Below, piece by piece: positions 32,312 to 45,060 of a stretch of DNA of 64,000 nt. The position numbers and the translations under genes were made by a program. Origin of the DNA: Diadema setosum (Eukaryota > Echinodermata > Echinoidea > Diadematoida > Diadematidae); contig NC_092706.1 of the NCBI RefSeq assembly GCF_964275005.1, positions 24,585,942 through 24,649,941 on the forward strand. Direction: 5' to 3'. Numbering within the stretch: the first letter of the stretch is position 1; the number at the start of each line of letters is the position of its first letter. Under the pieces are notes generated by a model, which was not told the DNA's origin, did no database searches, and saw nothing but the letters and a program-made list of their open reading frames with translations.

Positions 32312-33953
32312 TATATTAAAGTAACTTTGGAGATACAAAATGCCTCAAAGGTACGTTAACAATGATAAGAATTGCCTATGGATAAGGAAAGATTTCTCTG
32401 GAAGGTCACGTGGTGGTGAGAAGAGATACGGATGCTTTGTGAATTTGGTTCATTACAGTCTCATATTGATTATTTCATATTTTCTTTCTTACGACATTTT
32501 GGAGTAAAAACTCATGCGACTCTCTTTTCCGCCGGCGCAAAGCAAAGAAATATAAGGTTGCGCTCACTTTATAACGCTACAAAATGAATACCCCAATGTT
32601 TGTTTGTTTTTCCCCCTTCGGGTAAGGTTTCAGTCCACTACTTATCTCTATCATGTCTATACTGTACCTAACATTCATGCCAACAGAGGATCGATTATTT
32701 CTTGGTATTTCCAAGCTGAAGAGAGTATCTTACGAATAACGCACGTGGATTCTTCCTACTTTCCGAGACAATGTGTACAATCATGTTACTCACTTGACGG
32801 CCATTTCAGATAAGACTGCATGAACAATCGATTATTTTTGCACACAAACAAAAAATGCTAAAACCTAACTAAAAGATCTAAGGAGTCTGGACGTATGTAC
32901 CCTGGTGCAAGCTCTAGGCGCATGAGCACAAGAAGAAAAAAAAAAGATCACTTTTAAATTGGCACTTCAAATATAAGAGATCTCGTCGTCGAAGTTATAT
33001 TTCTCTTGATGACATACAGGCAGCAGCAGCTAGAGAGGTGCTACAGTTAAGATTTATATTGTCTACCATCTATAGTAGCTACAGCCTAAGCTCTCAGACA
33101 ACTTCTGCGTATGTATTTACCGTCCTCAATTTCTTTTGGAGTCTCGGAATTATGATTATTTTGTTAGTACTCATAATTCCAATCTAAAAGGCGTTCAACT
33201 AGAAACTAGCATTGACCATCACCTGAGTCGGTGGATGCTCGGGCGCTTTCTTCTTGGTCGTCTGAAACTATTCAATAAATTAGTCGAAAGCAGTTAAAAA
33301 TAATCTTAAAAGCCTTCCGTCTATGCTGATACAATAGATTATTCTAGCACTTGAAGATCCAAGGTGACCTTTTCTTTAAATCCTAATGGTCTTTATTAGG
33401 TATATATTATGCTCTATAAATAATGACTATAAATTGTAAAGTATACGAAAAAAAAAACCCGTCGTTCTGAAAAAAAAAATTAATTGCCACTACTCATATC
33501 CAAATTAAAAGTAGCAAACTTAACCAAAGACATATTTGATTGTGTATTTTACTAAGAATAAAATTTTCATCCAGATTTGTTTCTCCTACCATGCCTACTC
33601 TCATGCCTTTATGGTACACAGACACTTCTATGGGCAGTTTGAGTATAAATATGTGCAGCATTCGAATCTTGAATAGGACGAGACTACTTGTATTAATCTT
33701 GTTTTTGTTTTTGTTTGTCACGCAGAGGGTATTTCTTCTATGTTTTGTTTTGTTGATGCTTTTTCTATGAATTGTCAATTAGCGTTCGTATGGGAGTTCC
33801 AATCGATATACCCTGGGTTGCAATCATGATTATGATCATGTGTAATGCATTCCCCCCCCCCCCCCTGGAACGCGGACACTTTATTTTACAATGCTTTGTT
33901 TTACGCTGAAAGTCCTGATTTTTTTTTTCTTGAAATCAGTATTTCTTGTGTTG
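31111..33953. other. Non-coding stretch upstream of the GPCR
   Basis: AT-rich with T-runs, a (GA)n at about 32132-32166 and (TA)n near 32235-32310. No exon recognised on either strand. The GPCR promoter should lie near the right end; no clear TATA box stands out. Confidence 0.5.
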
Positions 33954-33981
33954 ATGGAGCAAGATGACCCGTTTTGTACTG

Positions 33982-34051
33982 GTAAGTAGCATCCAGATTT
34001 ATTGTTTGCTTTATGACTTCGTTCATTTCGTTTGTCTCTTTGCGTTGTCAG
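33982..34051 (+). other. Candidate 5' UTR intron of the GPCR gene
   Basis: The donor ACTG|GTAAGT at 33982 and a pyrimidine-rich acceptor TCTCTTTGCGTTGTCAG| ending at 34051 bracket only 70 bp. If used, the upstream ATG at 34013 would be removed and translation would start at 34061. A small upstream ORF beginning at 33954 would be out of frame. Confidence 0.4.
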
Positions 34052-34060
34052 ACGATTGCC

Positions 34061-35278
34061 ATGATGCAATGGTACGCGCATATTCTCACAGTTACTTGCC
34101 TTTGGTTAGTTAATCAAATCTTTGGAGAAATCACCCTGACAACTGCAGCTGTGACAGACTCCACCTCAATTTTCTCGACAAGGGAACAACTAACAGCGCA
34201 AGAAAAGTTGACCATCTACCAAGAGTTTCCGGTTTATACCACATCGAGGATTGATCCCACTGTGGTGTCGCCAAGCATCGCCGCGCCAGGCGAGTCTGAT
34301 GCCTGGTCCTGGAGCACAATTCGGTGGTCGTGGTGGAACGTGCTGCAACTTATTTCGGCCGTTCTCGGAATCGTGGGGAACTTCCTCGTGATGCTTGTCC
34401 TGTTCGTGCGTCGGTCTTCGAGCCGCTCCACCGACATCCTCGTCGGCGCCCTGGCCCAGGCGGATTTCCTCACTTCTGTGTTTCTCCTGCCGTTACCAGC
34501 CGCGTCGACCACGCCACGCTCCACCCTTGGACATTTGTACTGCTGGGTGGTTTACCCACAGTTTCTTATGTTTGTCTGCGTCACGGTTTCCATTTATATT
34601 CTCACGGCAATATCGGTGGAACGCTTCGTGGCGGTGGTGTACCCGCTGGTCTTCAATCGGCTAGTCAACAGGCGGCTCATTGTCGTGCTTGTTGCTTTGA
34701 TTTGGATTGGAACCTTCGCTGTCTACGCGGCATTCCTGCCGATTGTGTACGGGGTGCATCCGGATCGAAGGGTATGCACGGTCCGGTTTGCATCCCCCAA
34801 CACCGGGATCGTCTTGGGTAGCTTCTTGCTGTGCTACCGGCTTCTCCTTCCCACTGGAGTCATGATCATCACCCAGATCTGGATCGTGAGGTCTCTCCAA
34901 CGCCAAGCGATCCTCTTCCGCGAACAGAAAACGGTGTCATTCCACCGAACCGCCAGGAATCGCGTGTTGAAGCTGATGACGACGATCATAGCCATCTACG
35001 TCGTCTGCTGGAGCCCTGGTCAAATTGCTTTCTTCCTCGTCAACATCGGCGTGCTCGATTACTCGTTCGTCGGAAGTCCTCTGGACAGAGGAGCCATCGT
35101 GTTGAGCTTTTACAACTCCTGTCTCAATCCGGTCATCTACACCGCCCGCTTTCCCGAGTTCCGCCAAGCGTTGAAATCGATATTCCGCCAGAAACACGCC
35201 GACCTCAATGTTCCTCTTTTCGATGAGAGGAAAAGAGACTGGACCGAATCTGGGCGAGACAAATCTGGGCAAGTGTGA
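34061..35278 (+). CDS. Orphan class A (rhodopsin-family) GPCR, peptide-type
   Basis: One uninterrupted frame; 421 codons if read from the ATG at 34013, 405 from 34061. I prefer 34061 because MMQWYAHILTVTCLWLVNQI looks like a signal peptide and a splice acceptor ends just before it. Numbered from 34013: TM1 about 108-131 with GN, TM2 with LAQAD (147-151), TM3 with Cys177 and ERF (203-205) instead of DRY, Cys255 in loop 2, TM6 with CWSP (332-335), TM7 with NPVIY (372-376), then a 45-residue tail. The extracellular N-terminus is about 70 residues and has no N-glycosylation site. The frame fits neuropeptide-type receptors expanded in echinoderms; the ligand is unknown. It should sit in the plasma membrane and couple to a G protein. 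Confidence 0.93.
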   Translation: MMQWYAHILTVTCLWLVNQIFGEITLTTAAVTDSTSIFSTREQLTAQEKLTIYQEFPVYTTSRIDPTVVSPSIAAPGESDAWSWSTIRWSWWNVLQLISAVLGIVGNFLVMLVLFVRRSSSRSTDILVGALAQADFLTSVFLLPLPAASTTPRSTLGHLYCWVVYPQFLMFVCVTVSIYILTAISVERFVAVVYPLVFNRLVNRRLIVVLVALIWIGTFAVYAAFLPIVYGVHPDRRVCTVRFASPNTGIVLGSFLLCYRLLLPTGVMIITQIWIVRSLQRQAILFREQKTVSFHRTARNRVLKLMTTIIAIYVVCWSPGQIAFFLVNIGVLDYSFVGSPLDRGAIVLSFYNSCLNPVIYTARFPEFRQALKSIFRQKHADLNVPLFDERKRDWTESGRDKSGQV

Positions 35279-35717
35279 TATAAAGTCTGTGTCTTTAATA
35301 TACGTATTTCACATGTCACCTCATTTCCCTGAGTAGGTCACAAGTGCGAAACAACACAAACCTGTAAAATAACAGTAATGCTCTTGCTGATGTTGTTTCT
35401 AACGATATCATATCTGAATAAGAAAAAAAAAAGACGAAGAAGAAAAAAAAAAAGACGAATGCAACAAACAAAATATAATGTAATCCATGGATGTTTTACA
35501 AATGATTAGAAACAAAAAACAAACGGACAAAAATCACTGACTGCATTCGGCACAAAATTGCATTTCTATGTCAATGCATATAATTATCTATAAAATTGTG
35601 TTGCTTATTGTAAATTGAAAAAATAATTTAAGAGCGTTTCAAAGAACTTTTAACTAGCTGCATTAAGAATTCCAACAGCTAACTGACTGTCATTTGCGAT
35701 ACATATATTTATATCTA

Positions 35718-35760
<43 letters not shown>

Positions 35761-37154
35761 AGTTTGATGTCTTGAATACATTACGTCACATCTAAAAGAC
35801 TAAAATTGTCTTGAAATTAAAAACAAGTGACTTGTTTCAACTAAAGTTGGTTATTTTGTTCAAAATGCTTGCTTTTCTCCACGCTCTGATACTGCATTCA
35901 ATCTTAAAAGCTGATTTTGTCAAAACTTTCTGTTTTCGGTTGGTCTGGTTTTAAGTGTTACTTGTAAAATATGTTTGTTTGTTTTTTTGCCGTCTCTGGT
36001 TTTTTTTTTCGTATTTTTTTTTCTATTTAGAAAAAGAAGATGTATCAACGAATAGCTTATAATTTCAGTTATGAATGGTAGTTACAAGGGACGGGTAGCG
36101 GCAGTAGGGATGGGGTGTGAGTTAGAGGGGATACATTTATATCGATTTATTATTCTGTTTTTAGTTTTCGGTTTTCGGTTTCTTATGTTGCATATTGAAG
36201 GTTGCTTGAGCTGGGTGGCATTCCTTTTTATATGTCTCGCATTTTCCCTGTTTTTTCTCTGGCTATGCCATGTTTTATTGCTTTTTAAATGGTTAGCATT
36301 TATTACTGTGTCTGAGGTGTTGACGCTGATGCAATGTCACATTTATGTACTCGCATATATACTTAGGTATGGTATGGTTTGATTTGGTTTTATTTCAGCA
36401 TTTTTTCAACCTTCTCCTATAAAATAGCAACGATGGTAAGACTTTTTTTTTCAACATTACAAACAGCAGAACACAATCAAGTGTAAACAAATCTGGAAAA
36501 TTTGTTATCAGCAAAGACTAACAAATGTCAAATACAAAGGAATATTCGCAAACGGTGAAAAGTGCAGCAGACCGCACATCTAAAGCCTATATGGTTGAAA
36601 ATAATGATGGCGGCCTGGAAATTGTGGGGTATTAAGGAGAGGAAAGACGAGAAAACATAGAGGGAATATTGTGTCGGTAGTCATGCATGTGCATCGTGTT
36701 GTGTTTGACTTTGCACGGGCCTCTCAATAGTACTTTCCATTCAACTACTACTTAATAATAAAAAAAAAATAGTTGTTAGATCTAACTCAGCAGGGAACTA
36801 TTGTTGAGTGAAAATTATCAAATGCAATTCAGATTAACTCATATTATATCACAAATCAAATATTTTGTATTCTAATTCTGATGCCAGATAAATCAACAAT
36901 TCAATATGTGTATTTGGACAGTAGATATCAAATAGTTGTCTGAAGTGTTATTCGTGGTTTTGGAGTATTCACACGTTCCACACGATAGGACCATGCTCTC
37001 TAACTGGTTTGCTTGGCAAACGAGTTTTAGGGGTTTTTGAGATGGAAGTCGGATAATGGTTGACTGAGTTAAGAATGTGTAGCATAGCATAGTATGTGAA
37101 GAATGTTTGAAATGAAGACCGATGTAAATGTGTGAAATGTTCATATTGTATTTT
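35279..37154. other. Non-coding stretch after the GPCR
   Basis: Contains (TA)n at about 35718-35758. No further exon or poly(A) site can be named with confidence. Confidence 0.5.
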
Positions 37155-37285
37155 GTAATATGATATAATATAATATAATATAATATAATATAATATAATA
37201 TAATATAATATAATATATAATATATAATATAACATAACATAATATAATATAATATAATATAATATAATATAATATAATATTATAT
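37155..37285. repeat. (TAATA)n tract with AACATAACAT interruption (left copy)
   Basis: About 130 bp of TAATA units, broken by TATAATATATAA and then AACATAACAT. The same interrupted order recurs at 38517-38598. Confidence 0.9.
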
Positions 37286-37290
37286 ATATA

Positions 37291-38516
37291 GTGCATGAGG
37301 CTGAATGCACTATAACAATATAAGCACCGACAAATTCTGAATTTGCCCCGAAGGCCACTTATATTCAATGAGGCCGCAGGCCGAATTGAATATAATTGCC
37401 TGAGGGCAAATTCAGAATTTGGAGGTGCTTGGTACTTGTTATAGTGCAATAAGATGTCATGCACTATGTGTTATATAAAATAGCATACATACCCAGGCAA
37501 GATAAATTGAAAAAAATACGAAAGCCTAGATCATTTAAGACTCTACACGTGTCTAGACAAGCAATAATACCAGTTTCTTTGAACCTGTGTAGACAAAATC
37601 CTGACGTGTTAGGGTCTACGTGGTTATATCTAACGATTTCTAGGCCCTACGATAGATTAGGTCTAGGGGCCCTGGCCTAACGTTATACTACTAGATCTAC
37701 GTCACTTACGAGCGACAGAGCTAACGTTAGTTAACACTTGACCCTACAATACAATAGGTCTACCATGGATCTAACAGTAACACGTTAGACGCCCTAAATT
37801 TACTTACTGCACTGTGGGTCCAGGACCAGGACTAGATGATGTTTTGTAGGGTTAGGGATCTACTGGATTGTAAACACAAGGCTCGTGCCAGGCATCATTG
37901 AAGTCACCATTGCTGCACAAGTGGATTCCGATTTCCGAGAGTGTGTTGTAAATGTCGTAGTAAAAGTTCATAGCGTAGCGTGATCAAAGAGCGCTTAGCG
38001 TATACCGTACACACGCTACCCATTTCCACGGCGCACTTCCGCGTAGAATGTACGGAGAAAGCGGCACAAATCTTGGGTTGACTTGCTCAATATCCGTCGG
38101 ATTGATTCCTTTTCAGAACAGTAGGAGTCCAAAATTCGTAGGGCGTATTTGATGGCATCCTTTGTGTCCTTATTGTCTAAGATACTGTTTATATAGATCA
38201 GTCTCTGTAAAAGAAGCGAACCTGTTCATTTCAGCTTCCATGTTTAAATCTACCGCTGATAGTCTAGTCCCACACAGATAAGTTGCTGGCATAGCCAGCG
38301 AGAATCGAGAATAACGATAATATCGAGCGAAGCATATCGCGGTTGTGGCGCAATCGCGTCGATGAGGTGCGGGATTCAGTACTCGATGATTAAAATGAGG
38401 GAGCAAAAACCGATATCAAATCGATAGAGGGTTATCGTCTGCAATCGTTATATTTTACGTGCACTATAACTTTTGTCATGCACTGCCGGCCTGTATCATA
38501 AGTATGTATGCTATTT
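37291..38516. mobile_element. Insertion-like block between duplicated microsatellites
   Basis: It opens with a 173-bp hairpin (37291-37463, ends GTGCAT and ATGCAC, arms carrying ATGCACTATAACAA and GGCAAATTCAGAATTTG). Just after it TTATATAAAATAGCATACAT (about 37471) is mirrored by ATGTATGCTATTTTATATAA at about 38502-38521. The ~1 kb middle is richer in CpG and CTAACGTTAG motifs than the flanks. No ORF is recognised. It resembles 19543-20980 in layout; superfamily unknown. Confidence 0.55.
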
Positions 38517-38598
38517 TATATAATATAATATATAATATATAATATAACATAACATAATATAATATAATATAATATAATATAATATAATATAATATAAT
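38517..38598. repeat. (TAATA)n tract with AACATAACAT interruption (right copy)
   Basis: A direct copy of the interrupted part of 37155-37285, on the other side of the inserted block. Confidence 0.9.
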
Positions 38599-40588
38599 GT
38601 AACAGATATACATAGTTTGGAATGTGTGGATATTTTCAACTTTGAGTGTTTTTCTATCTATGAAAATGAGAGTGGTGTGATGAAAGTAATTGGACTGCGA
38701 GTACATTCTTCTTATGTTCTTTTGCACATAACAAGTGTGTTTCGACCTTGGTTTTCCAACGGTCCCCCAAAAACAGTGTTACAAACGTTCAGAGAATGAG
38801 GAATAAAGGCAATGCAAAACATGAAGGAGACTTTACAGGATATATCAAATTCAAAAATTTGTATAAATTAGATGCCTTGGTAATGTAATCATACCAAATC
38901 GTATTACCTTTTATAGTTAGTCCTAAAATGTTTCTCATACTGAAAATTCCTTTCTAATGAGAGATACACGATTTATCAAACTGTTGAAGTTTACAGGTGG
39001 AGGATAAGATTTCAGAAAAAGCATAGACGAATTTACGTACGTAATTACCTACCCCACGGCACCGTCCTGCCAGTGGTGCAGTCAGCATGGAGTAAATAAT
39101 CATCATCAATATGGAGTATCGAGAGTGAATTTTGGTTGATCCAAGCTTCGGTAATACCGATTGCAGTAGTAATTGTATGCAATATCTTAATGATTTCCTT
39201 GTTGTTGTTGGTTTTTTTTTTTTAATCATAGTATGATTTAAAGGTATTGTTTGCCGCTAGGAGTAGTGATTTCAAAAATGCTAGAGTTATCACATTAATG
39301 ATGTGTATCACAAGAATCCGAGCATAAATATTGAATAATTCGCAATGAAGCCTAAGATATAAGGAGTTATCGTTATTTTTCTAAATATGCCATAACGGTA
39401 TTATAGACGACTTTTGTATTCATTACATTTACTGTTCACATTTTGTATATTTTGAACAATTCTTAACGTGGATAATACTGAATAACATTTTTTACATTGG
39501 ATGTTTCTATCCCTAACTCACATGTTAGGACTATTTTCATGCACTATAGAGCTGGGTTGTTGTTTCATAATCAATTGGTAAATAATACCGTTAACGATTT
39601 GTATATATTTCTCGTTCAATAAAGATGTCATAAGATTTTTGATGATCTTTTTCCCCATGACTTTGTTAGTCATTCCTTTCAATCTGTTATATTGTCACAA
39701 GCTATTCAAATTTGACACATTTCAGACGATGAATTTGCACGACTAAATTTGTTCGTATGAAGTATTTTCTTTTCAAATATTGTAGAAGATTTGAACACAA
39801 TTTTCACATTCTTCTTTGTCTCCTTATAATATGTCGCGTTTATCTATACGGTGCTATAATAGTTATGGATGTAACTTTTAAATCCTGTCATTGAACACAA
39901 TGCAATGTATGCTTGTACATAAAAACACATAATATCAATCAAATTTAACCGCGTTTAATGTAAACATAATTATTATAAATATGAATAGTTCATCAATATG
40001 ATATTATAAACACAGGCATGCACAATCAAACATGTGCATAATGGTTTACGGTTACACTGTACGTATTCAATTGCGTCGAGTGTCACTTTATGAACGTGTG
40101 AGGCTAACTCATTCTTTTTCTTTTTCTGTTTCTTTTTTGTTAAAGTGAAACGCATCAGGAGAGAGTATGTCCATAAAACCTTGTTCGGCACCAGGCAAAT
40201 GCCGGGAAATAAAAATGAATAGAAAAAGAAGAAAGAAAGAAAAAAAAACACTCCAAAATAATGCATTCAAATTTCCTGATTTCTTTTTTAGAAGATTGAA
40301 GCGCATAGTAGTAGTATTACATTTTATTAGCAAATTTACCTGTTTACTTTCGTTACCAGACACACGCTGTACCTATATTTTTGCATCAAAATTTAATGAT
40401 GTGCACGGACTACCATCTTGTAAGCCGGTATTGCTTTATGGCAGAACTCGGGTTCAGATTTCATTGACTTCCCGTGATCGCATTCCATAGGTGACGTGAC
40501 TCAATGGTTGCAATCAGTAGTACATTGTACATGCTCAATACGCTGATCTGTACTCCAGTCAAAGCTACGTAAATTAGTCAATGCGAAG
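38599..40588. other. Non-coding stretch
   Basis: AT-rich. No exon, RNA gene or named repeat recognised. Confidence 0.5.
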
Positions 40589-41332
40589 TTAAAATTGCCA
40601 TGTGCAGTGCCCTCTTGTGGCGCTATATAGCCAGTCCGTTCCAAGACCCGAGCTCGACTTAGCCACTAGGCGACTTCTCCCGGACCACATACCGCGAACC
40701 TCATTAGTTCTCCGCGGCGAGCGTCCGCCGGCTTTCACACTCGGAAAAGCATTCGCTACAAAAGTGCATTGATTAATATTTCCAGTCTGCTTGTAGCTAA
40801 CGCAATTACAGGTCCTTAGTGCCTGCGACTTCTGATCCACGGTCTGGCTTTCCGAGATCCCGTTTTCCCCTGGCGATTCCATGCCTGTTTGGAGGTACAC
40901 GAAGGAATAGCATGCCATGAAGCTGCCGAGCTTTCTGCAAAATGCCCTCAGGTGCGATTGTTTTAAATGAGTCCACAGAGAAACATCAGGGATAAGTGAA
41001 CCAGTTGCCACTAGGACAAGGACATAAAAAAGTAAAGCGAATAGGATATAGACAGGGGCAAGTTCAGGATACATTTCATCTCGTCGTTTGCACTTTGTGA
41101 CGAGGGGCCGTGCGATGTGTACCAGCGACCGGCCATCGTCCGACAGCAGAGAAATGAAAAATTGAGGTCGCCTCGCTTCTGCGCCTACACCTTTGCAGCT
41201 CTTGACATCTGTAGATATCACTTTCATTAGATAGTGTGACAAAAATACGACAAGAGCAGGAGAGGGAGAGAGGGGGAGAGAGATAGGGAAGGAGAGAGAC
41301 TTGAGCTTCTTTACCCTCGGGATTCCCGCCAT
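40589..41332 (-). CDS. Hypothetical 247-codon ORF with one hydrophobic segment
   Basis: An open frame unusually long for this AT-rich DNA and less AT-rich than its surroundings. Residues 93-113 (VYILFALLFYVLVLVATGSL) could be one membrane segment, following a basic stretch KCKRRDE. The rest is Ser/Lys-rich with scattered cysteines. I recognise no domain. A second frame on the same strand (41435-41076) overlaps, which lowers confidence. It might be a lineage-specific gene, an exon, or chance. Confidence 0.3.
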   Translation of the reverse strand: MAGIPRVKKLKSLSFPISLPLSPSPALVVFLSHYLMKVISTDVKSCKGVGAEARRPQFFISLLSDDGRSLVHIARPLVTKCKRRDEMYPELAPVYILFALLFYVLVLVATGSLIPDVSLWTHLKQSHLRAFCRKLGSFMACYSFVYLQTGMESPGENGISESQTVDQKSQALRTCNCVSYKQTGNINQCTFVANAFPSVKAGGRSPRRTNEVRGMWSGRSRLVAKSSSGLGTDWLYSATRGHCTWQF

Positions 41333-41435
41333 TTAAACTCGGGCGATATCGTCTGTCTTCAGGACGTGCAGGTGCATCTAGCATGCCCAGGGACGAGATC
41401 TGAACGCACCGTTTGAAGGTAAGCCCCGGTTTCAA

Positions 41436-44400
41436 GCCTCGTAATTAATTAGCTAGCTGATACCACACTGCTGATGCGAAATGGTAGTGATGGGATGGAC
41501 TGATGGATGTTGGTGTTATTGATGTCGTGAATTCGGTCGATCATTGTCCACTCTTTGCCAGCTATACATCTTTAGTGGACGCCAGTGGCAGGTCAGAGAT
41601 GTGATAGTACGTAAACCTCTGGTGTTGTTACAAATGCGCGATGAAACCAGCCAGGGAGGACAACTGGGAGAGGGAGGAGGAGCATTTATATCATGTCTTA
41701 CCTCTGTGATGAAACTTATAAAACCGTGTCTCGCTCGTGGAATTGGGAAAACTGAAGTTAAGTTCAGTTCACTTCAATCTATTTTCATATCTCCAATTTT
41801 CTCAAAGAAATTACAAAATCATTGACAGTAAAACAAGTAAGAATACAAAGTGCATACAACCATGTCTTTTCACTGCAGCAAAAAAGAAAATAACATACTG
41901 AACACGAATGAATGCAGGGTTATATCATTATATAAAGGTGTCGCAAGGAAAAAAAAAACACAGAAATATGATGTGAAAGTAAAAGACGTTGATACGATTA
42001 AAATCCCAATTGGATAGGCAGGATCCATGCGTTAGTTTCTCAGACGATATTCATTAGAATTTAACTTGATCGAAAGCTGTCATTACATGTTGGTTTGAGA
42101 GGGGAATGTGACTGCTAATAGGAGATACATGATGTACCTGTCCGCCGAAGGACTTCATCGGGCTGTCTCCATGAATACTTCTGATTGTTCGCTTAATTTT
42201 AAGCCTGATTCTCCCATCAGTTTTGAAAGGGCGAGGAAGTCGCCAAATATCCAGCAGGCTTCGCGTCTGGAATAAATAATGGATATAATTTTGTCCATTG
42301 TATGCTGTTTTTTTTTTGTTTTGTTTTGTTTTGGTTTTTTTTTTGTGTGTGTTTTTTTTTAATGAAGCCTGTACCACTCTGTTCGTGTGGCTATACTCTG
42401 TACTTTTATAGCAAAGCTTATTAAACATTTTGTGGAATTGCTCAAATATAGAATCGCGTCACCAACAGGCTTGGAAGGGCAACACCATGGACCAGAGAAA
42501 GAGAATATATCCCTCATTATAGCAGGCACCCTTTTCATACACAGTGCCATCGGCAATTTTGAGGTGTTGTCCTGAATGGGTTAAAGGCTCTATAATTTGC
42601 AGATTAAAAAGATTGCAGATTTGTGGTTCAATATAGTTTTAAAATGCAAGTTAAGTATAGAGATAACCAACATACAGATATTAATCAGTTTAGTCAATTT
42701 TAGTATTGTTATACAAAATGTTAACAATAGTTTTATGAGATCGTTTCAAGAACAACCCGTGTCTAGTTACGGTTTATGGAGAAAATTAGTTATATCTCAC
42801 TATATTTGCTGCTTTATTTCCACATTTGTATATGTTAGTGTGTTTTGTGACACAACTGAACTATACATAAATATGCATCTAAATAATGTGATAATTCTAG
42901 CACTCTTTCTCAATCACACTTCTCCCAATGGCAAACAGTGGCTTTAACCTCCGTTCATTCCTCAGTATCTCATCTTATACTTTTCATCTGCCCCTCCCCC
43001 CCCCCCTCCCCCAAGAAGACACCACCTCCTTCGCCTCGATACTCAATCTCTCAATCCACGCGAAGTGAAGAGATAAGTCACCGGCGATGCCTGGCATTCA
43101 TCGCTGGTCGTGACGTTTCATACACTCATATCGCCTCTAGGCCTCTGTGACGTCTACATGCATGATGACCGTGTTTCAATTTCTGCCTCCTATCTTCAAT
43201 CTGTTCTCTCTTTCTTCCCACATCCTGCCTCCACCCCCCCCCCCCCCTCCTCATCGTTCGGAGTGACCTCACACACTTATCCATGTGTCATTCTGTCACT
43301 TTCTCTGAGCTCTGTGGGTTCATTGCTTGTTCTTGTCCGTTCCGCCGCCGCGACAAACCACAGTGTGCACCCCTCTAGCGTCATAACACCGGGAACTGAG
43401 GTTCCCATTGAAAGTAGTTCCGCTCAACGACTTATTTTTCCTGCCTTGCTTTTAAAGACCTTGCAACAACAGAGTCGTCAAAGTAGAACTTGACATCCGT
43501 TGTAATGCCCAGGTATAATTTGTGTTTTTCGTTTTCACATTTTTTTTTTCACGCCCTTTCATTACTGAGAAATACTCGTTCCGCTTTCGTTAACGAGTTG
43601 CCTTTAACAATATTGCAGCAAGGAACTTGTAGCAACACCATGTCTGCAATCTTTTCTCTTCTATTTTAATGGCAGATATCATTTTGAACATGATGGCACG
43701 TAAAATCCACGCCAACAAACCACCATTCTTTTCCCACTGCTTAAACCTGTTCGATCAGAGGACCATCTCTATATTTATCGATTATGTATTCTCAATGCAT
43801 TTGCTGTAAGTGGGAAGTGTGTGATGTAAGACCGGGTAAGCTAATAATTAATTGCATGTACGAACTACGTTCATGATTACGTGAGAACTGTCTTTCTACA
43901 CATCACATGTTAATGCAAAAGTGACCAATTCCTGACTACCCAAATTAGCGTAATTACTTGCTCGCGCAGTATTGCACATTTTGAACACAATGCGTGTATT
44001 TCAACTTCAACGCCTGGTAAAGGTGTTATGTAAAACACCATGACTTTACATCGATCACCCGGTGGGTGTCTATTTAGTCTCCAAATTGGAAGAGAGAGGA
44101 AAAAAAAAAAGGAGGAATCGATGCACAAACGGTCAAGTGTTCGACACTGTACGAGAGTTACGTAAGCTGGTCCCAGAATCCAATAATGAAGCACCCTTAC
44201 AACAAGCATGAACGAAATATAGAAATACATTGTACAGACACACACGCGAGCCCACACGTAAACAAGCACACACGCCAAATCTAAAGCTAAAAAAAAAAAA
44301 AAAAGCAGTTTAAAGTAAGTGCACTGTCAGGGCAGTTTGCATCAGCAAGACAATTATGTTGATGTGTCTACAGTCTACATGCTGACGCCATGCGAAGAAT
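41436..44400. other. Non-coding stretch
   Basis: No gene supported. It holds T-runs near 42310-42360 and C-runs near 42996-43010 and 43236-43248. Pro/Ser-rich ORFs here are products of simple sequence. Confidence 0.45.
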
Positions 44401-44418
44401 ACCATCATCCGAATCACC

Positions 44419-44433
44419 AACATCATCACCACC

Positions 44434-44466
<33 letters not shown>

Positions 44467-44470
44467 CATC
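44419..44470. repeat. (CAC/CAT)n triplet repeat
   Basis: A run of CAC and CAT triplets. A diverged mirror, (GATGGT)n, occurs near 44775-44815. Confidence 0.85.
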
Positions 44471-44917
44471 CATCCACACCATCCTCATCATTTTACCGAC
44501 TGGTAGAAAGCCTAGTAGTGGGAGCATTGTATTATATCAGATCGAGTTGTGAACGCCTATCCAAAGATTCTCAGTTCGAACTGTGCCCATGACGTACATC
44601 CATGGAATATTTGACGTGATTTTCACCCATCAAAGTCATGTCCATCTTGACCAACATGTGTACAACATTGAAGGAAACCTCGCAATATTTGAGGTAACAG
44701 AGTGGCGAAGCCCGCTTTAAAGAGAACAGTGCTTACACTGAAGAGGCGAGACTGGATTGTAAAGACCAAAATAGTGATGGTGATGACAATGATGGTGATG
44801 ATGATGATGATGGTGTCTCCATTTATTTGCATTTTTTTTAAAGGTCAGTTGCCCTCTCCTCTGCCTTTGAAGATTTCCATTCCCTCCGCATCCACTGAAA
44901 CCATTCCTCCATACCTG

Positions 44918-44962
44918 TATATATATGTATATATATATATATATATATATACACACAATATG

Positions 44963-45005
<43 letters not shown>
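44918..45005. repeat. (TA)n microsatellite
   Basis: Two TA runs separated by ACACACAATATGTATG, leading into a (GT)n region that contains the next MITE. Confidence 0.9.
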
Positions 45006-45011
<6 letters not shown>

Positions 45012-45060
45012 GCACACGTTATTGTATGTATTTTTGTTTGTGTGTGTGTGCGTGTGTGTG

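Noticed and set aside
34324-34821. 165-codon ORF overlapping the GPCR in another frame
   Set aside because: It is a shadow of the GC-richer GPCR coding sequence, has no domain, and the main frame carries every class A motif.
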